Part shown: in pieces, positions 38,362-48,418 of the stretch
How the letters are laid out: every line of letters starts with the position of its first letter
Position numbering within the stretch: the stretch's first letter is position 1
Assembly: GCA_013400155.1 (NCBI GenBank)
Contig: VXBM01000193.1
Span: 278,873-342,872 of the forward strand
DNA from: Helopsaltes ochotensis
Lineage: Eukaryota; Chordata; Aves; Passeriformes; Locustellidae
Direction: 5' to 3'
Length of the DNA stretch: 64,000 nucleotides
Translations under genes and position numbers: made by a program
The notes under the pieces: generated by a model
The model's input: the letters and a program-made list of their open reading frames with translations, nothing else
Database searches by the model: none
Told to the model about the DNA's origin: nothing

Positions 38362-38400
38362 AAAAGAGAAAGAGAGAAAGAGAGAAAGAGAGAAAGAAAG
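38362..38400. repeat. Polypurine GAGAAAGA tandem repeat
   Basis: About four copies of the 8-mer GAGAAAGA run in tandem on the plus strand, giving 39 bases with no pyrimidine. It is a polypurine microsatellite with mirror symmetry. Confidence 0.9.
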
Positions 38401-38443
38401 CAATTAGGTTAGTTTGATTCTGGTCATTTTTTTACTTAAGAGG

Positions 38444-38460
38444 AAAAAAAAAAAAAAAAA
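38444..38460. repeat. Poly-A run, 17 nt
   Basis: Seventeen consecutive A residues on the plus strand, shortly after the GAGAAAGA repeat. It is not preceded by a recognisable retrocopy. Confidence 0.9.
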
Positions 38461-41400
38461 GCTTGCATCCTTGAAGTAAATGTATTCAGGTCCCATTTTT
38501 GCATCCAGAAAGGTCACTTTACAATGCTCACAATAAAGAATATGCTCAGGTGGGAGTATGCTGACATTACAAAGTCTCTTCAAACAGCTAGGGGAACTTT
38601 AGTACAAATGAGCCTCAAGCTACCTGCTTTGCATATTTTTATCTGATTCTAGTGCAGTGGCACAGTTTGTTCTGATAGTAGTTGAATACCCATGTGTGGA
38701 TTAGTCCCTCCAACACAAAAGCATTTGAGTATGCTCATGCTGCTTGAAACCAGTCTGTTTGCATGTGCAACTCCATCCTGGATAAAATTGCAAATACTTA
38801 CGTGACTTAGAAATCAAAGTGCTATTCAAAAGGTTCTCACTCATTCTGGATCTGTTTTTGGGATACATGTGTGAGAAACAGATCTATTTATCCTCACTCT
38901 ATTATTCCTCAAATATTATTCTGACAGTAGGTAGTGTTTGAAGCAACGCTGAAGAAGAAGCATTAGACTAAATTCCTTAGGTAACCTTAAAAATCTCTGT
39001 TCTACGTATTTCTTCATGTATTTGTACCTGCTTGTTTGTAAGAAGAACTAGGACAAATCTTTTCTGAGTTTTGTTGCTGTGTGGAAGAAAGCTGCAATGT
39101 TTGGTGAGCTACCAAAGAAAACGCTCTGGCACAAATGGCTACGGTGTAAATCAATGGAGGTCTGCAGGGAACACTATCCACGTACATCAAAAACAAGGCT
39201 TTCTTCCCAAATGCAAATTTACTTACAGAGCAGTGAACTGTGGGGACTGAATGTGTAAAATATTCTAATTAGCTTCCTCTTAATCATAGCCATTACCACA
39301 GGCTATCACCATATTGGAAGCTGTGTCTGTGCTGATCCTTTACACCATGCACATGTGACAGCTGCCAAAGTAATTATCGGCACAAATTTCACTTTCTGTT
39401 TGTATTTTCCAGTTCCAGACAGAGAGAAACTAGTGGTGGATTAATTCTGCTGTGCTCTTGGGGATAGACTGGGCTAGGATTCATTTTACATTGATCCTTC
39501 TCAAGCTCTTCAGCAGACAGAGCTATAACCCTTGAAGTCAAGATCTGCCTTCCCGTGCTCCAAAGCGTTACGCAGGAAGGAAGCCATGAAGCCAAAGCTG
39601 TTAAGAGCCTCCTCCTTGAACAAATAGTTTCCTTCATAAATGCTCTGGGCTCATTGCCTTTAACAGTGTTTTTCAGTGTTGCCTCAAACACTACCTGCTG
39701 TCAGAGTAATATGTGGAATTACGGAGTGAGGATAAGTAGATCTGTGTCTCACACACACACCAAAACCAAACTCCAAATGAGTTAGAAGTTTTTGAATATT
39801 AGATTGTTGGTTTGTTTTGGTCTGTTTTGGTCTGCATATTATTAATATGCTTGTATTTGTCTCCCAACAGCATTATTCTCTTGCAAAACAGTTCCTATAC
39901 TGGGTCTTATTTGTACACTCTTCTTCTTCGTGCCTCTTGCATGGCACAAAAGCTTTTTGAGAAATAAAATTCAACAGGGCAGAGGGTTAAATGACGGGAT
40001 TTTAGTGTGCTTACACTGCCCTTGACCCATCTTCCAGGTGACACCAAACAGAGATCACTTCATGGAACAACAACATTGTGGATACCTTGAAAAGAAGCAG
40101 GATGCTCAGCTGCAGGCAAATTCTTCCCCTCTGGGAAGTGCTTTACTGTATTTTAAACACCAAAGGGATGTTTATGCTGTTCCATAGGCTAAGAAAATGG
40201 GAAAATAGTGTAGAACGTGGTCACCTTTCCAACTCTCCTCCTGCATGAGGAGGCTGCCCATGGCGGCCGTCTCCTCTTCCTCCTCCTCTGCCCGAAGACA
40301 GCAGTTTGAAAGTGCATAACCTGGCACTTGGTTCCCAAACCCTCAGAAATGCTCATCTGGCAAATGGCCTCTCTCCTTCCCCACTTCCCTTGATCCAAAT
40401 GCCCTAAATCTCCAGGCAGGGTCAGTTGTGCTGGGAACCAGAAGGTGAGGGAGGACCATAGGAGGCAGCAGCCTCCTTGCCCACATGACAGAGTGCAGAA
40501 GAACACGTGGGATCAGCTATTAAATACATCCACAAACAAAGCAGAAGACTGAAAATGCCATTTTGCAGCCTCCTGGCAGCAGTCACCATGTTGACGGGGA
40601 GCAGCACAGCATCAGACAGGGGCAGAGTCCAAACTTCCTTTTTTAAACACATCCCACCTACTTTAGGCAGTGACTTAGAGATCACAAAATGGACTTGACA
40701 TTTTAATATTTAAACAACTTATTTCATGTTTAGACCATCGTGTTAATGATCTGTGTGTTACAACAATAATCAAGAGGGGTAGAAGCTTGCTTGCAATTAG
40801 CCCTTTCTCCTGTCACACTCTACAGCATCTCAGGCCCATGGCTTCTAATTTTGCTTTAAAATCCAACTTACATTTTGTTAAAAAAAAAAAAAAGTCCACA
40901 AATATTTGTGTTCCCATGGCTCTGTATAAAAAGTTTCCCGAATGACAGGAGGTGAGTCTGTGACAGCCCCCAGTGAGGAGCTGCTCCCTTCCCTCCTCCT
41001 CAGCCATTCACCCTTTCTGCTCCTCTTCCCCCTCCTTCATGATGCCCAGATAGCTGCAGCCCTTTCCTGCTGTCCTCAGGGAGAAAGATGTCGTTTCTGG
41101 GTGCCACAATAAGCAAGATAGCTGCTGTGGCCCTTATGGCTTCTGCCCATGCACCATAGAAAGTCCTACAAATGTTGAAGGAGGATGCTTATTCCAAAAA
41201 TTTGTATACCCGTCAGGGAAAATAGAGGCAAAGCCAGAAAATTATCCATCCAGGGCTGGTTCTGCTGCTGCTCCCCAGCCCTTATGCAAAACCAGATTTA
41301 AGCCTATTGCACTATAATCCCCTCCTCTTACCTCTTTATTCTTGCTCTTCAATAATCTGCATTGTGCTGGGACTAATCCCAGCCAGAGGCCTGTTGTGTT

Positions 41401-42509
41401 GGAGATTGTGCTTACAAAGCCAAGACCAGTGTCACACAGAGCTTTAAACCTCACTTTAATTTTGGCGCAAATTATTCAAAACAAAATGTTCGCAGCACCG
41501 TTCAATAAGCCGGGGAATTCCATCAGGAATTTGTGTTATGTTGAGCAATGGAGATAGACTTTTTTCCTTCCTTTAAATAAAAGTAAAACAAGAGCCTCAT
41601 CACCAAGAACAGCTTCTACCAACAGTAACCTGGATCGTTTTTAAGCCAGCAAAGAGCCTTTGAGTGATAGCCCTGTGAGCATCAAATCTCAGCTGTGCTG
41701 TGGTGGAGCCCTGAGCAACAACATCCACAGCAACACAGCGCCTGTGCCTCTTCAACATCTTTATTAATGATGCACAGCCCAGCCCCTGCTGCTCGCCGGC
41801 GCTTACCACCAGATTTATGGCCAACTTCCAGGCCTTTCCCAGAGCTCTTAATTTATGATAACAACGGTGCTCATACGTGAGCGTCCCGTGTTAGGGACAT
41901 GGCAGCAGCGTTCCTGCACGGGAGGTCCATCCAAGTCCTACCAGTCCAGGCAAGAGGAGTCTCAGGGAAGCAAGGCTCTCCCAGCTAACAAGCTGCAAAG
42001 ATGCTTTTTCGGCATTTGTAAAGTGGAGGTTGCTTTTTTTCAGCCTTTGCAGAGCATTTATCAGGGCTGTGAAGGGGCAGTTGGCATCTGGTCACTGACT
42101 CCTGCAAGGTGTCCCCAGGAGGGTGGCTGCAAAACTGCCCAAGTCTGAGCTAAGCCCTTTCATCTCCCGCCAAGTCATTGCAATCCAGTTCTTAGAGGGT
42201 AATCTCTTTTCCCCTTTTTTCAGCATGACTTGATTGCATCTAAACCTCCCCAAATTCCCTCCTCAGCTCCAGCTTCCTGTTAAAATTACCTGGTTTTTCT
42301 TGCTAGTTTTTCCACTTTTATCTGTATTAAGGGGCTAAGTTCAAAGGTGGTGTTCCCAGGGGAACACGGGTTTTTCCCACACCAGGAATTACAGAAGTGG
42401 TGATGTGATGGTTCCAAGCTTCCTTGGGCACAGAGATCAGAAAATCACCAATAGTTTCCTAATTCTTGGGGAAGGAGGGGAGTCGGCAGAACAGCTGCCT
42501 TAGGAGCCT
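38461..42509. other. Intergenic DNA, no gene recognised
   Basis: No gene was supported. A 14-nt A-run lies at 40,880-40,893. Positions 41,790-41,890 are unrepetitive and CpG-retaining, possibly regulatory, but nothing specific can be said. Confidence 0.5.
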
Positions 42510-43016
42510 GGCTGACAGAGTCCCTTGGGAGGCAGCCCCTGAAGGGCAGAGGAGTCCAGGAAGGCTGGATATCCTTCAAGAAAGAAACCCTAAAGGTGCA
42601 GAACAGTGCGAAAAGATGAGCCAGCAGGGAAAACTGGCCTGGCTGAAATACAAGGATGTCGTGAGGTTGTAGAGGGAGAAAATTAGAGGGGCCAAAGCCC
42701 AACTAGAGCTTAACCTGGCTATTGCTGTGGAAGGTGATATAAAATGTTTCTATAGCTACATTACAAATAAAAGGAGGGCTAAGGGAGTGTCCATCTTTTA
42801 CTGGATGTGAGGAGAAACTTAGTGACACAGGGTGAGGAAAAAGCTGAGGTACTTAATACCTCCTTTGTCTTGGTCTCTAACAGGTGAGACAGTTGTTCAG
42901 CAGGTACTCAGCCCCCTGAGCTGGAAAACAGGGAAAAGGTGCAGAATGAAGTCCCCATAATTCAAGGGGAAATGATCGGTTACCTGCTCCACCACTTGGA
43001 CACACATGTACTGTGG
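42510..43016 (+). mobile_element. CR1 LINE fragment, ORF2 segment before the reverse transcriptase
   Basis: The plus strand reads as a decayed avian CR1 ORF2. An early frame gives VQEGWISFKKETLKVQNSA, corresponding to CR1's VQEGW-type block. A second frame from about 42,646 gives KYKDVVRL, a stop, then REKIRGAKAQLELNLAIAVE and GDIKCFYSYITNKRRAKG, matching the CR1 block with KAKAQLELNLA and KRRAK. The nucleotide sequence then follows CR1 through GAGGAAAAAGCTGAGGTACT and CACCACTTGGACACACA. Frameshifts and stops show it is dead. The copy is about 500 bp, missing the endonuclease, reverse-transcriptase core and 3' tail. Confidence 0.9.
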
Positions 43017-44445
43017 GGGGAATGGTGCATCTAAACTATTTCATAGGAAATGATCCTTTCCAGTACTTTTTTTAGCCATCCTGATAGAACTTTTTTGTTA
43101 GTAATATTTAATTAAATTTGACAAGGCGATAACAAAAGGCTATGGAAAGGTATTCAGCTTTATTATAGTCTATAGTACTATTCCATAAAGGTTAATATGG
43201 ACTCACCACTCCTAATAATTAAATGGCAGCACTTCTGCTCAGAGTATTCAAACCTTATAGTTCTGCCCTTTCAAGAAGAACCCCTTGGTTTACGTTCTGT
43301 CCTACTCCACTCTTCTTCTGCAGTTTTCCCCATCAAAAGGCTACATTTGCAGAAATTTAGGGACGTCTTCTCTTTCCTCCCAAAGTACTACTGGATACAC
43401 TAAAATAAAATAAAAAATAAAATCTACTGATCAAGACAATTCAAAAGCTGACAACATATTTTGTTCCCTAACTATATATCCAAATCATCTCCAAAGTATT
43501 GTAGTCTTCTCTTGGAGCTGATAAGCCATTTAAAATGCATTATACTGGTGACAAACAAGCTGGCATTTGCTACAAGCATTTTTATGATTCAGTAGTTTGC
43601 AGAGAGACTAGAAAACTAAGTAGCAGATTTACAGTATAACAAAATAAAAGCAGAGATCTCATCTGCCTGATGAACGACTAAAGCCGCTTTCATCTCCAGA
43701 TTTGCAGATAGTTTGCCTGAAGGTGGAGAACTTATTGCTTAGGATGTGATAATGGTACCCTCAGGCTACAATCACATGGCAGCTGCTGAAGACTGTACAC
43801 ATGCAGGGGGTAGAGAGGTTCCTAACTCTGGGGCAGTTTCCATCTAAGCAAGACATGTAACTGCAATAAATTTGAAAGAAAAAGGAGAGCCAGGGTAAAG
43901 AGAAGTGCCCGTATATGTATATGGGGCCCAGCAGCCGTGCCTGGCTGGCTGCTCTGTGCAGCCCTTGGCTCTGTGGTGAAGGTACCACAGCAGACGTGGG
44001 GCTTTTCAGAAAGAAACAAATTCAAGGGCAACTGCAGCTGAAAGGCCATTACATACATCGAATTTGGCATCAACAGGCAGGCAGATAGAGTATTCCTGGC
44101 TGCCTTATGCCTTAGCGAACAGATATTAGATAATGCCTCCTTCTTGGCCAAGCAATGAGTCAGTGGTTGAGATGAAGGGGGAGCTTTCTTGACTTTCATT
44201 CTGCACATCTGACCAGAGATCACACCAGCTGTCTACATACACACATTTGAAAAGGTCACAACATCTGCCTGTCCCTCAGCACCAAGGGACACACTCAGCC
44301 CACCTTCCACTAAGGGTTAACCAGCCTGTTTTGAGTTCAAATGTCCTATATGGTGAGAGAGTGATGGAAAATTCAGACCGTCCCAGAATCCTCTTATTCT
44401 GCCTCTCCATCACCTCTAATCTTCCATCTCCCTCTGTTAGGGCTT
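43017..44445. other. Intergenic DNA between two CR1 fragments
   Basis: Nothing recognisable as a gene or known repeat lies here. A short AAAATAAAATAAAAA tract occurs near 43,402-43,420. Confidence 0.5.
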
Positions 44446-44510
44446 AGAATCATGGAGTCATAGAATAGCTCAGGATGGAAAAGACCTGTGAGATCATCAA
44501 GTCCAACCAG
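44446..44510 (-). mobile_element. CR1 LINE 3' end
   Basis: The plus strand shows AGAATCATGGAGTCATAGAA, then GGATGGAAAAGACCTGTGAG, then ATCATCAAGTCCAACCA. This is the reverse complement of the CR1 3' untranslated end, whose terminal octamer repeats read ATTCTATG-like on the sense strand. The element is therefore minus-oriented, with its 3' terminus at the low-coordinate end. Only about 65 bases are clear, as is typical for heavily 5'-truncated CR1 copies. Confidence 0.9.
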
Positions 44511-45045
44511 TTTCCTCTGTACCCTACAGAAAAGCCCACAGAAGTCAGTTCCCTTCCCACAAAGGAAAGGCCATGAGGCACTGTCAGATCTGGGCTCATA
44601 CTAAGCCTTCTGAGGCCAATGGGAATACTGAGCAAAACCAGCAATTGCATTTTCTATGCACAGACTTTTTGGTGCTTTCCATATAATTTTTAAACTATGA
44701 GTAATGTCAGTTTTCAAAGATTTGTCCTATATTTGAACCTTGCTCGCAGTCACCCACTTGCTTAGCTGTAAACATGATTTTAACAAAGCCATTTCAACAT
44801 CTTAGTTAATTTGGTTCTGAGTCCTTTCTCTTCCAGAGTGTGTAATTAAACTAAAAGAGCCTGGAAAAGCCCCTTACAGTAAATAATTTACAAGTTCCTC
44901 CCTGGGGACATTTTTTAATTATAACTCCACTGGTCAGATCTTACTGAATAGTCTGAGATAGCATTCCCCGCTGAGATCCTGAAATATAATTAACTTATTC
45001 CTTTGGTAATGGTGTTTTTCCTTAGTCTATCTATTTCTTATGCAG
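44511..45045. other. Intergenic DNA, nothing recognised
   Basis: No gene is seen. The first part may contain more of the CR1 copy at 44,446, too diverged to recognise. Confidence 0.45.
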
Positions 45046-45200
45046 GGGAGGCAGATTTGTTTATAAACAAAGTGGAGATTGATAGACGCTTTGTCACGAG
45101 AATTGCAATAATGGCAATCGCTGCGCCAGACGGGGGCACGTCCATTTGAGGAAAGATGATACTGTTTTGAAGCAATTTTTATAAATCCTACCCTGACAAT
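45046..45200. promoter_or_regulatory. Possible regulatory element with perfect FOX-type palindrome
   Basis: TTTGTTTATAAACAAA at 45,056-45,071 is a perfect 16-bp palindrome made of two inverted forkhead-type cores (TGTTTA / TAAACA). The following 100 bases are unrepetitive and keep several CpGs (for example CGCTGCGCCAGACGGGGGC), unusual for the AT-rich neighbourhood. These are features of constrained enhancers, but the call rests on motif reading only. Confidence 0.3.
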
Positions 45201-48090
45201 CCAGCATGGAGAGATACAAGAGAGCAACCAGACAGCCCCGATTCCTCTCCGTCTTGGCAGCCTGCCTCGCTCCCCGAGTGCCACTTCATGCATAGCAAAC
45301 GTAAATAATCCTGACGCGCTTCCCACCCCCCTAACCTTTGTGCTTCAGGAACACTGCTATATACTATCAAATTGACAGTGATTTCATGTTCTGTGGCGAA
45401 GAGAAAAACCCTGAGCGACAGCAGCAAGGCTGGGGATGCCAAATGAAAACTGTCACATTTATTTAGCTCCGTGATTCTCAAGACAATATACATAAATATC
45501 GTTTTAGTATCCCCACCAGCTAAATGTTGAGAGCTATCTGCATCAGCCAGGGTCCTGCAGCTCCCCTGTAGGAGAGCAGCCTGTAATGATCAGCTCCTGA
45601 CTCAGGAGAGGCTGGCAAGGAACAAAGCACCAGCTCCTCTTGTTCCCAATGATACAGTACATTAAATAGTCTCCTCATCCTTTCCCTCTGCAGCTGCAGC
45701 CAAAAGGGCGGTTTGGAGTGAAAGTGGGAGAGAATGGCTGGACGAGGTACTGAAGAGTGATCTGAGACATAAGAAGTCTGGGGACACTCATTGCCTCAAG
45801 TCCTGAAAGCCTTCAAAGCTTGTTGCTTGCTTTTTCTACACCAATTAGTTCCAGCAACTCCAGTGAGCCCACAAGGACAAAGCTTGGTGCCTATCTGCGG
45901 CTGTGCTGGATGAGGGCCTGCATTTTGCATCCAAAATCTTGTCTTTCATTTCCCCCCTCCTATTCTGAACTCTCACACAACAAAACCAAGTCCTTGTCTC
46001 TCAGCCCTTTGTTTCTGTACAGCTGCTAGTGCTGGCTCTGAAGCCTCTTCCCCATATGCTGGCCTTTCTGTACACGGCTGTTCACCTGGTTTCATCCGTA
46101 GTGAAATACCTACAAGCCAAGCAGCCCTTAATCTAGTGAATAAATCAAAGTTCAGGCAGCAAGATCAAAAGCTAAGCCAAAGGGCTGCACAGTGTTGGAC
46201 CTAACATATGCATTTCAAACTTGTATCAGATGTGGGTTCCAGGTTTCTGCTGTGACAAGCACTGGCTTCAGCGTGGCTTTGTTGATGTTGGTGGCAGGCC
46301 GTGCCATATGGCACAGTGCTGAGCCTAATGTGGTAGGTGAACTCAAGCAGCTTTGCAGACAGACCCTGCCACACACAAATCCTGCCCCATTGTTCCGTTT
46401 TGTTGCTCTCCATACGCTAACGGAGGTGCAGAAATGAAGAAGGGATTAAAATACTGACACGACAGAGATTGTAAAAAAAAAAAAAAGGTCTGAGTTTCTT
46501 GTCACTTTTATTCCCCAAAGGCCTGGAATGGTAGGACTCTGTCCCCCTCGAGTGAGGCAGTACAGCTGGCAGTGCAGAGCTGAGAGCACCTGGGGGACAC
46601 TCCAATGACTGCCACCTCAATTCCTGCTTGCACCACCCTTCGTGCACCCATGGGTGCACCTTTCATTTGCAGGGGTGACACGGTGTGACGAGGAAGGGAG
46701 GGAAGGCCAGCCCTGATCACCCCTGCTTTACTCAGCAGCCCACGTTGCAAGGCCCTGCCCAGGCTGCAGCTTCCCTGCACACTCGGGTGGGATGCCCAGC
46801 AGGCACACACAGCAGAGGGATCCTCAGCCCGGCCAGATGGACCTTGGTTAACACAGGATGGAGAAGCACCAGGGAGCACAGGCCAGAGAGACCTCAGCTG
46901 CTAAGCTCATGTTCACCCCAGAGCCAGAGGGTTTAAATAGTTCCTGTATTAGCAGAATGGAAACAGCACTGAATACAAGCACTCTGAGAAGAAAAGGTTC
47001 ACAGGTACTGCAGGCATGGTTTTGTTCTCAAAACCAGTTGCTGCAGAGGAAGACTTAAGGTCATTCCGCTCTGGAGCCGGTCCTTGAGAATTTATGGATT
47101 TTTTAATGATGATGCGGAGTAGTTTGGGGAAAATAAATGCACTGATTTATTGATTGAGGGAAGAGTTAAACATGCATAGAAAAGATGAAGTTGCATTGAA
47201 GAAGAAACACAAAATTCTGACAGTTTGATTGATCCTGACTGGAAATATTGTGTTCTTATACAAGGACAGTGTGCAGAGGAAACTCACTATCTTCTGGATT
47301 TCCATGATTGTCTGGAGAAGCAGAGAACAACCAACCTTCCACACAAAAATTTATTCCTTCCATAAAATGTGCTGTCTGCAATTCTCAGAATCTCTCATTT
47401 TTTAACACAGCACCACACAGTATTTTTGGACATTATGAATGGCATATGTACAAAATTAGAGAACCTAAAGTAATTTTGAATATTATTTTACCCAGAAAGA
47501 GCTGGCTCCAGATAGACAACTCCTTGACCACATTTTAGACTACATTGCAATCTTGTATTCAGAAAAAGGAAAGAACATATCAAAGTTCTGGGCATCAACC
47601 TTTTTTTATTAACAGGTACTCTCTTTATTTTAAGACAACTGCAAGAAGCCAAGTAAACAGTCAAAATTATTGCATACATTAAAATTAATTAAGGCTTTTT
47701 TCCCATCACCATTTTTTCCCAGCTTACTCTAAGATGTCTCCATCAATGTCTTGTTATGTCATGGATGAACACAATATTTAAGTACTAAGAACTATTACCA
47801 TTACAAGTATCTAATTCCAGAATGGATCAAGAACTGTCATTACTACACAGCTCACTTTTTAACCAGAATAATAAAACTGTATCAAGTATCAAGAAGTTTG
47901 TACGTCAAAAATATTAAGAGAAAAAATGGTCCTTACTGTAATAAACAGTCACTCATTCTTGTTTGTATTGATTTTAGAATAAGAATTCACACCAGACATT
48001 TGCTAGTTAGAAACAAATCAACATAATCCTCACTACTATTACAGTTATGCTGGTTTTGGAGGGTTTTGTCCCCAAACACAAATAGTGTAT
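45201..48090. other. Intergenic DNA downstream of MTHFS, no gene recognised
   Basis: No coding gene is supported. Positions about 46,520-46,930 are G+C-rich. A 14-nt A-run lies at 46,473-46,486. Further reverse-complement AATAAA hexamers at 47,605-47,610 and 47,624-47,629 could end longer MTHFS transcripts. Confidence 0.5.
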
Positions 48091-48096
48091 TTTATT
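48091..48096 (-). terminator. Candidate MTHFS polyadenylation signal
   Basis: TTTATT on the plus strand is AATAAA on the minus strand, about 100 bases after the MTHFS stop codon. It is the first canonical hexamer I noticed downstream. Other copies near 47,605 and 47,624 are alternatives, so the true 3' end is not settled. Confidence 0.35.
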
Positions 48097-48194
48097 GGTC
48101 CCAAAGTCATATATGACAATTAGAAAAAAACATGATTGATGGATATGACACCTTTGGTTTCTTGCTCTGGAGGTGGGCTGGTATCAAAACACTT

Positions 48195-48418
48195 TCAGCA
48201 GTCTTCATAAAGAATTTCATCTATTGGAACATCATTTTCTGTCACAGGCACTGATTCACAAATCTGTTCTCTAAAAGCCAAAGCAATCGTGTAAGGCTTT
48301 CCACGGGGATGTTTCATACATCTTTCAAGATAGGTATCATAATATCCTTTCCCTCTTCCCAGTCTGTTGCCTTTTTTGTCAAACCCAAGGCCTGGCATGA
48401 AGATAAGGTCAAGACCTC
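48195..48418 (-). CDS. MTHFS: MTHFS terminal coding exon (5-formyltetrahydrofolate cyclo-ligase, C-terminal third)
   Basis: MTHFS catalyses the ATP-dependent conversion of 5-formyltetrahydrofolate to 5,10-methenyltetrahydrofolate in cytosolic one-carbon metabolism. The minus-strand frame begins with the end of a split Gly codon, then GLDLIFMPGLGFDKKGNRLG. The conserved glycine-rich block RLGRGKGYYD follows, and the exon closes with AFREQIC, VPVTENDVPIDEILYEDC and a TGA at 48,197-48,195. This aligns without gaps to the C-terminal part of the vertebrate enzyme; the protein ends about four residues earlier than the human one as I remember it. An acceptor, TTATTTCATTTTTCTGCAG, immediately precedes the exon, so 48,418 is its first base, in phase 1. 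An internal ATG at 48,398-48,396 is not the start of the protein. The frame is intact, so this looks like a working gene rather than a retrocopy; the rest of the gene lies to the right. Confidence 0.95.
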
